Source of the DNA: Planktosalinus lacus
GTDB lineage: Bacteria; Bacteroidota; Bacteroidia; Flavobacteriales; Flavobacteriaceae
Assembly: GCF_014640155.1 (NCBI RefSeq)
Contig: NZ_BMGK01000004.1
Location: forward strand, 107,350 to 171,349
Direction of reading: 5' to 3'
DNA length: 64,000 bases
The notes below the pieces were generated by a model that saw nothing but the letters and a program-made list of their open reading frames with translations, searched no databases and was not told the DNA's origin. Position numbers and translations under genes: made by a program. Shown here piece by piece: positions 19,547-28,211 of this stretch. The stretch's first letter is position 1, and each line of letters starts with the position of its first letter.

Positions 19547-19910
19547 GTGTTTTTCCCCGTTCCTGAATTAACTGAATCAATTCCTTTACTTCAGCAATGT
19601 TGTTGAGCTCTTCTGGAGTTGCAAACACTTCGAGATTTTCAAAGTTTTCAATCAAAACTACTGGAAAAGTGTATTTTGCGCCGAATTTTGAAGCATACTT
19701 TTTTTGAAATTCATTTTTGTGAAGAAAGACCATTTCAAAAGTACTTTCACTCCTAAATTTTTTCCATTGCTTATTCTCAGAAAAAGCATCAAAAGTTAAT
19801 GTACATAAACTGCATTGATATGTTTTTGGACTGGAGACTTTATGAACAGTATCCAATAGAGCATTTACCTTACCGGAATTTGCATTGTAAATAAAAATGA
19901 GTTTTGACAT
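19533..19910 (-). CDS. conserved small protein with a CxxC motif, function unknown
   Basis: A 125-residue cytoplasmic protein, convergent with engB. I recognise it as a type seen in flavobacteria (sometimes labelled 'GTPase', for which I see no P-loop). The N terminus [18 protein letters not shown] is beta-strand-like, followed by a CSLC pair at about residues 33-36 and a segment FPVVLIENF; this layout could be a thioredoxin-like fold, but the CxxC is not at the usual N-terminal redox position. No confident function. Confidence 0.75.
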   Translation of the reverse strand: MSKLIFIYNANSGKVNALLDTVHKVSSPKTYQCSLCTLTFDAFSENKQWKKFRSESTFEMVFLHKNEFQKKYASKFGAKYTFPVVLIENFENLEVFATPEELNNIAEVKELIQLIQERGKTLKNS

Positions 19911-19953
19911 GATTTGGGATATATTTAATTTAGTGGTTGCTTCTTTAAAAAAA

Positions 19954-20292
19954 CTAGCGTTTTAGTTCAAGTTTTTCTGCAAAATATTCAGTGAAATCGC
20001 GCATCGTGGCACTCATTTTCTCATCGTTAGTTGCGCGTTCAAAGGTGTCTGCCATAGCACTCAATGTTTGGTGGAAAAATAGTTTCATTTCATCCATTGG
20101 CATGTCTTTAGTCCACAAATCAATGCGTAAAGACTCTTTGCTTTTACTATCCCAAACAGATAGCATCAACGCTTTGGTTTCTTCGTTTTGGACTCCACCA
20201 TCTGCTGCAGTCCAATGTAATTTTTCAGGAATTTTATTTTCGTCTAGTGTTACATCAATTTCAATAGTTGACTTATGGGTTTTTTTTGCCAT
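19954..20292 (-). CDS. gldC: gliding motility protein GldC
   Basis: A 112-residue soluble protein matching GldC of flavobacteria (start AKKTHKSTIEIDVTLDENKIPEKL; middle WDSKSKESLRIDLWTKDMP). In Flavobacterium johnsoniae GldC supports efficient gliding and is encoded with GldB. Here its ATG overlaps the gldB stop as TAATG, so the pair is one operon. No membrane segment or signal peptide is visible. Confidence 0.92.
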   Translation of the reverse strand: MAKKTHKSTIEIDVTLDENKIPEKLHWTAADGGVQNEETKALMLSVWDSKSKESLRIDLWTKDMPMDEMKLFFHQTLSAMADTFERATNDEKMSATMRDFTEYFAEKLELKR

Positions 20293-21251
20293 TATTTTCT
20301 AGGTTTAAATTTTGATTGTTTAAATAATGTTTCTGCAGGTGTTTGAAGTAGGGTTTTTAAATCGGTATTATTATTTTCAGCATATGCTTTTACCATTTGC
20401 CATCCAATATACTGTCCTAATCTTGAGGGCGATTCATTATCAAGCTCCAAATAAAATTTTGAAAAGGGTCCCGGCAATATAAATCGTGAAGCAAGTTTTG
20501 GATCAGTACTGAACAATAACTCACGTTCTATAAAATAACGCCAGATTTCAGTTTCATTTTCACTAGCCCACTTCAATTCTTCTTTTGTATATCCCATGAC
20601 TTCTTTTGCTTCATAATTGGGCAAAAGCTGTTCCTTTAAGTAAATAATTTTTCCGGCATATACCATTTGGTCGAGAAATGTTCTGTTTGTGGGTGGAGCA
20701 ATGTATTTATGTGCGATAGCCTCTGTTATTTCAGGAATCAACTGTTCAGGACGAAGGTTTTTAGAAATATACCTATTTAATTCTTCATAAAAAGGATGGT
20801 CACTCCCCAGAAAATTATCCAAGCCCACTAAAAGCAAACTATCAGCATAAATTACTTTGTTCCTGTAATCAACATCAGAGATTAATGTGATAGTTTTAGG
20901 CTCGTTAAAATCTGAAAAGTAAAACTTTAAATGCTTAAAAAGCAACTCTAAATCAGCTTCATATGGTGAGAAATCAGCAAATTTAAGATTCACTTCTGTT
21001 TCCAATTGTTGTTGAAGGGTGTCCTCTAATTTCTGAACCCAAATACTATCGTGAAAATGTTCAGGAAATAAATAAGGGTATGATTTTTTTAAACTTTGAA
21101 GGTCTTCAATTGTGGCCTTTGCAAATTGCTCATCAAACCTATCAATTTCAACGGTTACCGGCATATCTAAGATAGCATCGTTAATTTTTTTCTCATCAGA
21201 GCAAGAATACAAAATTCCAAAAACCAAGAAAATTAAACCAATATACTTCAT
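20292..21251 (-). CDS. gldB: gliding motility lipoprotein GldB
   Basis: A 319-residue lipoprotein: a short hydrophobic signal (YIGLIFLVFGILYSCSDE) ends at a lipobox with Cys17. The body matches GldB (IEIDRFDEQFAKATIEDL-like N-terminal segment; DQMVYAGKIIYLKEQLLP; WRYFIERELLFSTDPKL). GldB is required for gliding and stabilises the T9SS/gliding machinery in F. johnsoniae. It is the first gene of gldB-gldC and divergent from nadE. Confidence 0.92.
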   Translation of the reverse strand: MKYIGLIFLVFGILYSCSDEKKINDAILDMPVTVEIDRFDEQFAKATIEDLQSLKKSYPYLFPEHFHDSIWVQKLEDTLQQQLETEVNLKFADFSPYEADLELLFKHLKFYFSDFNEPKTITLISDVDYRNKVIYADSLLLVGLDNFLGSDHPFYEELNRYISKNLRPEQLIPEITEAIAHKYIAPPTNRTFLDQMVYAGKIIYLKEQLLPNYEAKEVMGYTKEELKWASENETEIWRYFIERELLFSTDPKLASRFILPGPFSKFYLELDNESPSRLGQYIGWQMVKAYAENNNTDLKTLLQTPAETLFKQSKFKPRK

Positions 21252-21368
21252 AATTAAAATGCTGTTAATGCTTTTGTTATTTTAACGATACTATGCCATA
21301 TAAATTTTATATTTAGGCCTGCAAAATAAAGTTGCAAAGGTACCATTAACAAATATACCAACGATACT

Positions 21369-22160
21369 ATGCAAACGGAAAATGTTGTTAAACATATTGT
21401 AAATTGGCTGAAAGAGTATGCTACTTCATCAAAAATGGATGGTTTTGTAGTAGGAATTAGCGGCGGAATTGATTCAGCTGTTACATCTGCTCTTTGCGCA
21501 AAGACAGGAATGAGAACACTTTGTGTAGAAATGCCCATACAACAATCAATGAATCAGGTGAACAGAGGCAAGGAACATATTGAAAAATTGCAAAAAAAAC
21601 ACGCGAACGTAAGCTCGATTGAAGTTAATTTAACGCCCGTTTTTGAAACCTTCAAAACTCAAATTCCTACAAATAAAATGAGCCCCCTTTTAAATTTAAC
21701 CTTGGCCAACACGAGGGCGCGATTACGGATGACAACCTTGTATTATTTCGCAGGGCTTCATCGTTATTTAGTTGTAGGAACCGGAAATAAAGTTGAAGAT
21801 TTTGGAGTTGGTTTTTTTACAAAATATGGTGACGGAGGTGTTGACATTAGCCCTATTGCAGATTTAATGAAAAGCGAAGTCTTTCAACTGGGCTCCCATT
21901 TAAATATTTCAGAATCAATTTTGAAGGCAAAACCCACTGACGGTCTTTTTGGTGATGACCGTAGCGATGAAGATCAGCTGGGAGCCAGCTATGACGAACT
22001 TGAATGGGCCATGAAAATGGATCAAAAAGGAAGTGAAATTTCAAATTTTTCAGGTAGGGAACAATTGGTTTTTTCCATATATAAAAACCTAAATTCAGCT
22101 AATCAACACAAAATGAATCCCATACCGGTTTGCAAAATCCCTCTGAATTTCAAAAAGTAA
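21369..22160 (+). CDS. nadE: NH3-dependent NAD(+) synthase NadE
   Basis: Amidates deamido-NAD to NAD with ammonia. The PP-loop ATP motif SGGIDSAVTSALC lies at about 31-43, and NTRARLRMTTLYYFAG and GTGNKVEDFGVGFFTKYGDGGVD form the active site. At 263 residues it has only the synthase domain and no glutaminase domain. The C terminus is slightly extended. The start ATG sits in the second copy of a 13-bp direct repeat (21284-21296 and 21360-21372). Confidence 0.95.
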   Translation: MQTENVVKHIVNWLKEYATSSKMDGFVVGISGGIDSAVTSALCAKTGMRTLCVEMPIQQSMNQVNRGKEHIEKLQKKHANVSSIEVNLTPVFETFKTQIPTNKMSPLLNLTLANTRARLRMTTLYYFAGLHRYLVVGTGNKVEDFGVGFFTKYGDGGVDISPIADLMKSEVFQLGSHLNISESILKAKPTDGLFGDDRSDEDQLGASYDELEWAMKMDQKGSEISNFSGREQLVFSIYKNLNSANQHKMNPIPVCKIPLNFKK

Positions 22161-22320
22161 CTGCATTTTAACGATTTTTAGCGAACTTCAACGAAAAGTG
22201 CATTTACAAACACTCTATTTTTATACATTTGTTTTGTAGTAAAATATTTACAAAAATTTAAATGTTTCCTACAAAGAACAAACTGAATAGATTGCTAACA
22301 ATTTTGTCAACCTCACAATT

Positions 22321-22953
22321 ATGACTTCAATAATAATAGCAGACCATCACCCAATGATGCGCAAAGGAATTTCCTGCCTACTTAAAAAAAATGCCAATTA
22401 TACCATTATAGACAAAGTTAACAACGGAGAGGAAATGTTTAAATCTCTTCGCAAACAACTTCCAGACGTTTTAGTAATGGAAATTGATATGCCACAGGTA
22501 AATGGCATTACTGTTTTAAGAACAATAAAAGCAGAATTCCCTGAACTAAAAATCTTAATTTATTCTTGTCATCCTGAAGAAATATATGCCCTGCGTTCTA
22601 TTAAATCAGGCGCTTCAGCTTATGTTTCTAAAACCGCATCTACAAAATTATTTACCAAAGCATTAAAGAAAGTTTCCAAAGGTGGCGTTTATTTAAACGA
22701 CGATCTAACAACGACTTTCACCAGCAGAAATGTGGGGGAAAGCAGTGTATTAAGCAGGTATAAAAAATTATCTTCCCGTGAAATTGAAGTGCTTAATTTA
22801 CTTTCTAATGGCAAAAGAAACAAAGACATTGCTAACGCTCTTGAAATTAACGAAAAAACAGTAAGTACCTATAAAACCCGCTTACTTAAAAAACTTAAAG
22901 TGGACAATCTGGCCGATTTGATTCACCAATCAAGAATGTTTCAATTCAGCTGA
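22321..22953 (+). CDS. NarL/FixJ-type response regulator with a degenerate receiver
   Basis: A 210-residue protein with an N-terminal receiver domain (about 3-120) and a C-terminal LuxR-type helix-turn-helix (about 145-205, LSSREIEVLNLLSNGKRNKDIA). In the receiver the acidic pair is Asp8-His9 instead of Asp-Asp, and the phosphorylation site is Glu54 (VMEIDMP, where the family has MDIxMP). The conserved Ser82 and Lys104 remain. It is therefore probably not phosphorylated and may be held in an active-like state or respond to something else. No kinase is adjacent. Confidence 0.9.
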   Translation: MTSIIIADHHPMMRKGISCLLKKNANYTIIDKVNNGEEMFKSLRKQLPDVLVMEIDMPQVNGITVLRTIKAEFPELKILIYSCHPEEIYALRSIKSGASAYVSKTASTKLFTKALKKVSKGGVYLNDDLTTTFTSRNVGESSVLSRYKKLSSREIEVLNLLSNGKRNKDIANALEINEKTVSTYKTRLLKKLKVDNLADLIHQSRMFQFS

Positions 22954-22992
22954 AGAGTAGATTGCTCGTTTTTAAAACGAACAAAAAAAATT

Positions 22993-23025
22993 AAAGCACT
23001 GTTTCAATAAAACAGTGCTTTTTTT
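22993..23025. terminator. bidirectional terminator between the regulator and dnaG
   Basis: Perfect 12-bp arms (AAAGCACTGTTT and AAACAGTGCTTT) with a 5-base loop, A-rich before and T-rich after. It serves both convergent genes; its T run reaches into the dnaG stop codon. Confidence 0.85.
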
Positions 23026-25000
23026 ATTCAAACCTTCTCACAACTGTCTCCAATTTTCTGGAAAGTGTGACTTCAAGTCTTTTATACTCCTGTATAGTTT
23101 GTAGTAAATCATATTTGTCTTCCTCCTCCTTGTGATTTATTTCTTCGGCAAGACTGTTTATTTGTTTGGCAATCAATAACTTTCTGAGATGTAATGTAGT
23201 CTCTTTTAGCAACTGTGTGATAGATTGCTTTTTCTCTTTAACATAAATATCTTTTCGTTCCCAGTCATGCAATTGATATTTTTCTTCATCCATGAAAATG
23301 TCAGTGATTATTTTTGCCTTTTCAAATTCAAGTTGAGCAATAAAAGTTTCGGTTTGGAGTGGTTTTTCCTGTTGATAATTATCAATTATTGTATTGAACA
23401 AATCCTGAAAAACCGGATTTGTGAATTCCATTTCGTCTTCTTGAATATCGAGAAATACTTTTTGAAAAACCTTTAACTCTTTCTTTTCTTTTATGTTTCT
23501 AATTTGCCCCTCTTCATCAGCCTCCATAATTTCATCTTCAAAAGTCACTATTTCGTTACCGTAAAGAAGTAACAATTCAAGAATTTTTAATTCCAACTGA
23601 AATTTAACGTCAATTTTTTCGGCAGGTTTATTTTCTTTATTTATAACCTCAAAAGGTTTTTCAGTGGGTTTTGACTGTTGTTTAGAGTGCTCTTTTTTAT
23701 TTTTTAAAAAGATTTGTGCCAGGCTGTTAAATAGCACTTCTTCAGAAATATCCATAATACGCGAACACTCCTTTACATATATTTCCCGTTTGATGACATC
23801 GGGAATTTTTGAAATACTGGTCACCATATCCCGGATTGTATCTGCTTTTTTAATCGGGTCATTTTTGGTGTCTTTCACCAGAGTAGAAGCCTTAAAGTTA
23901 ATAAAATCCTGTGCATTTTCTTCCAGATAAATTGTGAGCTCTTCTAAGGAGTTTTTTCTGGCAAAACTGTCAGGGTCCTCCCCTTCCGGGAACGTACAAA
24001 TCTTTACATTCATTCCTTGCTCCAATATCAAATCAACACCGCGCAATGACGCTCTCAAACCCGCTGCATCTCCATCAAACAAAAGTGTGATGTTTTGGGT
24101 CAACCGGTTTATAAGTCTTATTTGCTCTTCAGTGAGTGCCGTTCCAGATGAGGACACCACATTGTGAATACCGGTTTGGTGAAACTGAATCACATCTGTA
24201 TAACCTTCCACCAGATAACAATTATCTTCTTTGGCAATAGATTGTTTAGCGTGAAAAATACCATAAAGCACTTTGCTTTTATGATATATATCACTTTCGG
24301 GGGAGTTGAGGTATTTTGCAGCTTTTTTGTCGTTTGTTAAAATGCGACCTCCAAACCCAAGGGTTCTACCGCTCATACTCAAAATGGGAAATATCACCCG
24401 CCCTTTAAAACGGTCAAATTGTTTTTCTTCCTTGACAATTGTAAGTCCGGTTTTTTCAAGATATTCCAGTTTATAGCCTTTCCTAAGTGCCTCTGAGGTG
24501 AATGCATCCCAACTGTCAAATGAGTATCCCAGTTGAAATTTTTTGATGGTTACCTCACTAAACCCACGTTCCTTAAAATAAGACAAACCGATGGCTTTTC
24601 CCTGATCTGTTTTTAACAAGTTGTGGTGAAAAATATCTTTGGCAAACTCACTCACCAGATACATGCTTTCACGCTCGTTGGCTTGTTCTTTTTCTTCGTC
24701 TGTTTTTTGAGTTTCTTCTATTTCAATGCCATATTTCTTGGCCAGGTATTTAATGGCTTCAGGATAAGTAAAATGCTCGTGCTCCATTAAAAAAGCAACC
24801 ACATTTCCTCCTTTTCCGCTAGAGAAATCTTTCCAGATTTGCTTCACAGGAGAAACCATAAAACTGGGAGTGCGTTCATCAGAAAAGGGACTGAGTCCTT
24901 TGAAATTACTTCCTGCTTTTTTGAGCTGAACAAAATCACCGATAACCTCCTCTACACGAGCCGTTTCAAATACTTGATCGATGGTTGATTTTGAAATCAT
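23024..25000 (-). CDS. dnaG: DNA primase DnaG
   Basis: Makes RNA primers for replication. It has an N-terminal zinc-finger-like domain (about 30-95), the catalytic core with TOPRIM motifs (CYLVEGYTDVIQF, LLFDGDAAGLRASLRG), and a C-terminal helicase-interaction region with weak conservation; 658 residues is normal. The zinc-binding positions are Ser37, Ser40, Asp58 and Ser61 in place of the usual Cys-His-Cys-Cys (SPFS and KDFSS against CPFH and HCFGC), so the domain probably binds no zinc. The rest of that domain is well kept (ERTPSFMVSPVKQIWKDF). Confidence 0.95.
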   Translation of the reverse strand: MISKSTIDQVFETARVEEVIGDFVQLKKAGSNFKGLSPFSDERTPSFMVSPVKQIWKDFSSGKGGNVVAFLMEHEHFTYPEAIKYLAKKYGIEIEETQKTDEEKEQANERESMYLVSEFAKDIFHHNLLKTDQGKAIGLSYFKERGFSEVTIKKFQLGYSFDSWDAFTSEALRKGYKLEYLEKTGLTIVKEEKQFDRFKGRVIFPILSMSGRTLGFGGRILTNDKKAAKYLNSPESDIYHKSKVLYGIFHAKQSIAKEDNCYLVEGYTDVIQFHQTGIHNVVSSSGTALTEEQIRLINRLTQNITLLFDGDAAGLRASLRGVDLILEQGMNVKICTFPEGEDPDSFARKNSLEELTIYLEENAQDFINFKASTLVKDTKNDPIKKADTIRDMVTSISKIPDVIKREIYVKECSRIMDISEEVLFNSLAQIFLKNKKEHSKQQSKPTEKPFEVINKENKPAEKIDVKFQLELKILELLLLYGNEIVTFEDEIMEADEEGQIRNIKEKKELKVFQKVFLDIQEDEMEFTNPVFQDLFNTIIDNYQQEKPLQTETFIAQLEFEKAKIITDIFMDEEKYQLHDWERKDIYVKEKKQSITQLLKETTLHLRKLLIAKQINSLAEEINHKEEEDKYDLLQTIQEYKRLEVTLSRKLETVVRRFE

Positions 25001-25096
25001 TTGAAGAAAATATTGAAGTGTAAATGTAATTAATTAAAAACTGACTGTAAAGCCTGAAACTTAAAATTCAATAGAAATAACAATTAATATATCAGA

Positions 25097-26074
25097 TTAT
25101 TTTTTGCGGTCAATTACATAATTGACCATCAGGATGAGAGATTCTTTGAAGGGTGAGTGAGGATAAGAATTTAGAATTTCAAGCGCTTCTTGTTGAAACG
25201 ATTTCATTTTTTCAACAGCATAATCAAGCCCACCGGAAGTTTTTACAAACGCAATCACTTCTTTAACTCTTTTTGAGTCTTTATTTTTGTTTTTAACAGA
25301 GTTGATTAGCCACTTTTTATCATGATCACTACAATTATTCAAGGTGTAAATAAGTGGTAATGTCATTTTTTGTTCTTTGATATCGATACCGGTTGGTTTT
25401 CCAATTTTTTCACTTCCATAATCAAATAAGTCATCTTTTATTTGGAATGCCATTCCTATCAATTCTCCAAATTTTCGCATATGCTCCACCTCCTCTTTAG
25501 GTGCATTAACAGATTGAGCACCCATGGCACAGCAGGCAGCAATAAGAGTTGCCGTTTTTTGGCGAATAATTTCATAATAAATTTCTTCTGTAATGTCTAG
25601 CTTTCTGGCTTTCTCAATTTGAAGCAGCTCCCCCTCACTCATTTCCCTTACAGCAACCGAAATAATTTTCAACAAATCAAAATCTTCATTATCTATTGAC
25701 AGTAAGAGGCCTTTTGATAGCAAATAATCTCCTACCAATACGGCAATTTTATTTTTCCAAAGCGCATTGATAGAAAAGAAACCGCGCCGGCGGTTACTAT
25801 CGTCCACAACATCGTCATGCACAAGCGTGGCTGTGTGAATTAACTCAATTACTGATGCTCCTCTGTAAGTGCGCTCATCAATTTTACCATTATTGACCAT
25901 CTTTGCAATCAAAAACACAAACATGGGTCGCATTTGCTTCCCCTTTCTGTTAACGATATAGTGAGTTATTCGATTTAATAAAGCAACCTGTGAAGACATA
26001 GAAGCATAGAACTTTTTTTCAAAAAGTTCCATTTCTTCGACGATGGGCTGTTTTATTTGGGAAACAATTTTCAT
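25097..26074 (-). CDS. trans-polyprenyl diphosphate synthase (octaprenyl type)
   Basis: A 325-residue isoprenyl synthase that elongates allylic diphosphates with IPP. The first Asp-rich motif is HDDVVDDSNRRRG (about 88-100) and the second is IKDDLFDYGS (about 215-224). The GKQMRPMFVFL segment binds IPP. The product is likely a long-chain quinone tail (menaquinone), since the residues before the first motif are not bulky, but chain length cannot be read with certainty. A -7 box TACCTTTG (26082-26089) lies 7 bases before the ATG, so the leader must be very short. Confidence 0.93.
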   Translation of the reverse strand: MKIVSQIKQPIVEEMELFEKKFYASMSSQVALLNRITHYIVNRKGKQMRPMFVFLIAKMVNNGKIDERTYRGASVIELIHTATLVHDDVVDDSNRRRGFFSINALWKNKIAVLVGDYLLSKGLLLSIDNEDFDLLKIISVAVREMSEGELLQIEKARKLDITEEIYYEIIRQKTATLIAACCAMGAQSVNAPKEEVEHMRKFGELIGMAFQIKDDLFDYGSEKIGKPTGIDIKEQKMTLPLIYTLNNCSDHDKKWLINSVKNKNKDSKRVKEVIAFVKTSGGLDYAVEKMKSFQQEALEILNSYPHSPFKESLILMVNYVIDRKK

Positions 26075-26081
26075 TTAGGCT

Positions 26082-26089
26082 CAAAGGTA
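26082..26089 (-). promoter_or_regulatory. candidate -7 box of the polyprenyl synthase gene
   Basis: On the minus strand TACCTTTG matches TAnnTTTG exactly. Transcription would start almost at the ATG at 26074, giving a leaderless or nearly leaderless mRNA. No clear -33 TTG. Confidence 0.4.
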
Positions 26090-26126
26090 AATAAAAAATG
26101 AAGCATATTTTTAAGTTAAATTATTT

Positions 26127-26157
26127 TTGTAACCAGTAGAAATATTTAGTATATTTA
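26127..26157 (+). promoter_or_regulatory. promoter of the T9SS adhesin-like gene
   Basis: TTG (26127-26129), a 20-base spacer, and TATATTTA (26150-26157) fit the Bacteroidota promoter pattern. The start codon follows 30 bases later. Confidence 0.6.
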
Positions 26158-26187
26158 CGAAATTAATTAAACTTAAAAAGCACACTT

Positions 26188-27027
26188 ATGAAAAAAATTA
26201 CACTTTTAATGGCAGCTTTCTTTATGGCTGTTGGAATGAACGCTCAAATCTTTTCTGATGATTTTGAGTTGGATACAGACGGATCCACATCGTTTTTTAA
26301 CTGGAGTAACATTGACGATGATGGTGATGGTATGTTTTGGCAAGTAGCAAATATTGTTGATGCCGGATGGACATCTCTTTTTGAAGGTAACGTGGCCGAC
26401 TCAGATTCTTGGGATTCAAATGGCGCATATACTCCAGACAACTATTTAATTTCAGTAGACCCAATTACACTTGGAACTAGCTCAACACTAGAGTTTCTAA
26501 TGGGAAGCTATCAAACAAATGGAACTTTCTTAGGTGACAGATTATCTGTTTATCTTTCTGAAACTACTGATGTTGGACAAATTTCCAACCTTACTCCTGT
26601 TTTTGACGGAACTGTAGGAGATGTTTGTACTTGTGATAGTGAAGCTAATAATGCAGCACCTGTTTCTGTTGATGTTTCTGATTATGATGGGCAAACAGTT
26701 TATTTAGTTTTCAGACATCACGATACTTTTGATGAAAACTCAGTTCTTATAGACAATGTTGTATTGGATGGAAACCTAAGTACTTCAGAGGTTGAAATCA
26801 GTGGTTTTAACTACTACTACAGCCCTCAATCTAAAAACTTAACTATTAACGCTACTGATTCTTTTAGCAGTATTAATATTTTTAATGTATTAGGTCAAAA
26901 AGTGGTAGATCAAAATCTTTCTTCTACAACTGAAGTAATCAATTTAGCATCATTGAAAAATGGTGTTTATATTGCTACCGCAGTATCAAACGGAAAAACA
27001 GCTACTTTTAAATTGATAAAAAGATAA
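26188..27027 (+). CDS. secreted choice-of-anchor/MAM-like protein with T9SS type A sorting domain
   Basis: A 279-residue exported protein. A signal peptide (KKITLLMAAFFMAVGMNAQ) precedes a beta-sandwich of the choice-of-anchor J / cleaved-adhesin kind (about 20-195: SDDFELDTDG, NWSNIDDDGDGMFW, DNYLISVDPITL, VYLVFRHHDTFDE). The last 75 residues form a type A T9SS tail (SINIFNVLGQKVVDQNL and SLKNGVYIATAVSNGKTATF). The N-terminal part is Asp-rich and may bind calcium. It is probably an adhesin or surface protein carried by the gliding/T9SS machinery. It stands alone between convergent and divergent neighbours. Confidence 0.85.
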   Translation: MKKITLLMAAFFMAVGMNAQIFSDDFELDTDGSTSFFNWSNIDDDGDGMFWQVANIVDAGWTSLFEGNVADSDSWDSNGAYTPDNYLISVDPITLGTSSTLEFLMGSYQTNGTFLGDRLSVYLSETTDVGQISNLTPVFDGTVGDVCTCDSEANNAAPVSVDVSDYDGQTVYLVFRHHDTFDENSVLIDNVVLDGNLSTSEVEISGFNYYYSPQSKNLTINATDSFSSINIFNVLGQKVVDQNLSSTTEVINLASLKNGVYIATAVSNGKTATFKLIKR

Positions 27028-27049
27028 TAAATACCAAATTTAAAATTTT

Positions 27050-27078
27050 AAGGCTTCCAGAAATGGAAGCCTTTTTTA
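27050..27078. terminator. bidirectional terminator between the T9SS protein gene and rlmN
   Basis: A perfect 10-bp stem (AAGGCTTCCA / TGGAAGCCTT) with loop GAAA, followed by T6. Its end overlaps the rlmN stop codon, so it ends transcription from both convergent genes. Confidence 0.88.
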
Positions 27079-28116
27079 TTGTTTATTGGCCAATTGACCA
27101 CAAGCTGCATCAATATCTTTACCACGACTTCTTCTTACTGTCACAGGAATATGATTGTATTCTAGCGTAGCTATATATTGTTCTAAAGCACTGTTGCTAG
27201 CCTGTTGAAAAGCGTCTTCTCCTATGGGGTTGTATTCAATCAGGTTTACTTTACAAGGCACATAGCTACAAAATTTTACGAGGGCATCAATATCCTCTCG
27301 TTTATCATTGATATCTTTCCAAACCACATATTCATAAGAAATTTTACTTTTTGTTTTGGAATACCAATAGACTAATGACTCTTTTAAATCTTCAAGCGTA
27401 AAGCTTTTGGCAAAAGGCATAATACTTTCACGCGTTTGCTGAATGGCACTGTGAAGTGAAACTGCCAATTTAAATTTCACATCGTCATCTGCTAATTTTT
27501 TAATCATTTTAGGAACCCCACTGGTAGAAAGCGTTATCCTTTTTGGTGACATTCCCAATCCTTCGGGAGAGGTAATTTTTTCAATAGATTGCAGCACATT
27601 TTTATAATTCATCAAGGGCTCTCCCATCCCCATAAAAACAATATTAGAAAGCGGTCTGTCAAAATACAAACGGCTTTCCCTGTCTATAGCAACCACCTGA
27701 TCATATATTTCATCCGGATTTAAATTGCGCATGCGTTTGAGTTTAGCAGTTGCACAAAAGTTACAATCTAAACTACAGCCCACCTGAGATGATACACAAG
27801 CAGTAGTGCGGGATGAGGTCGGAATTAATACTGATTCAACCACTAAATTATCGTGTAATTTAACAGCATTTTTAATGGTTCCGTCTGAACTCTTCTGAAT
27901 TTGATCTACCTCAATATGATTAATTACAAAATTTTCCTCAAGATGTTTTCTGGTTTCTTTTGACAAATTGGTCATTTCATCAAAGGTATGAGCTCCTTTG
28001 TTCCATAGCCATTCATACACTTGATTACCTCTGAAAGCTTGTTCCTCAATACTTTCAAAAAAATCCCTCAGTGCTTCTTTTGATAAGGCTCTAATATCTT
28101 TCTTTTGATCTTTCAT
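27076..28116 (-). CDS. rlmN: 23S rRNA (adenine2503-C2)-methyltransferase RlmN
   Basis: Radical-SAM enzyme that methylates A2503 of 23S rRNA and A37 of some tRNAs. The cluster motif CSLDCNFCATA (about 113-123) gives the CxxxCxxC iron-sulfur ligands. GMGEPLMNY and ITLSTSGVPKMI are family motifs, and the C-terminal DIDAACGQL carries the second catalytic Cys. Length 346 is normal. A -7 box TATTTTTG lies at 28121-28128, 5 bases before the start, so the leader is very short. Confidence 0.96.
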   Translation of the reverse strand: MKDQKKDIRALSKEALRDFFESIEEQAFRGNQVYEWLWNKGAHTFDEMTNLSKETRKHLEENFVINHIEVDQIQKSSDGTIKNAVKLHDNLVVESVLIPTSSRTTACVSSQVGCSLDCNFCATAKLKRMRNLNPDEIYDQVVAIDRESRLYFDRPLSNIVFMGMGEPLMNYKNVLQSIEKITSPEGLGMSPKRITLSTSGVPKMIKKLADDDVKFKLAVSLHSAIQQTRESIMPFAKSFTLEDLKESLVYWYSKTKSKISYEYVVWKDINDKREDIDALVKFCSYVPCKVNLIEYNPIGEDAFQQASNSALEQYIATLEYNHIPVTVRRSRGKDIDAACGQLANKQ

Positions 28117-28211
28117 TTTGCAAAAATACCATATTTGAAAGAGAATGCATTTATATATGTAAATTCAATTTATATTTTTTTTATTTATATTTATGTAGTT
28201 TTTCAGTTAAT

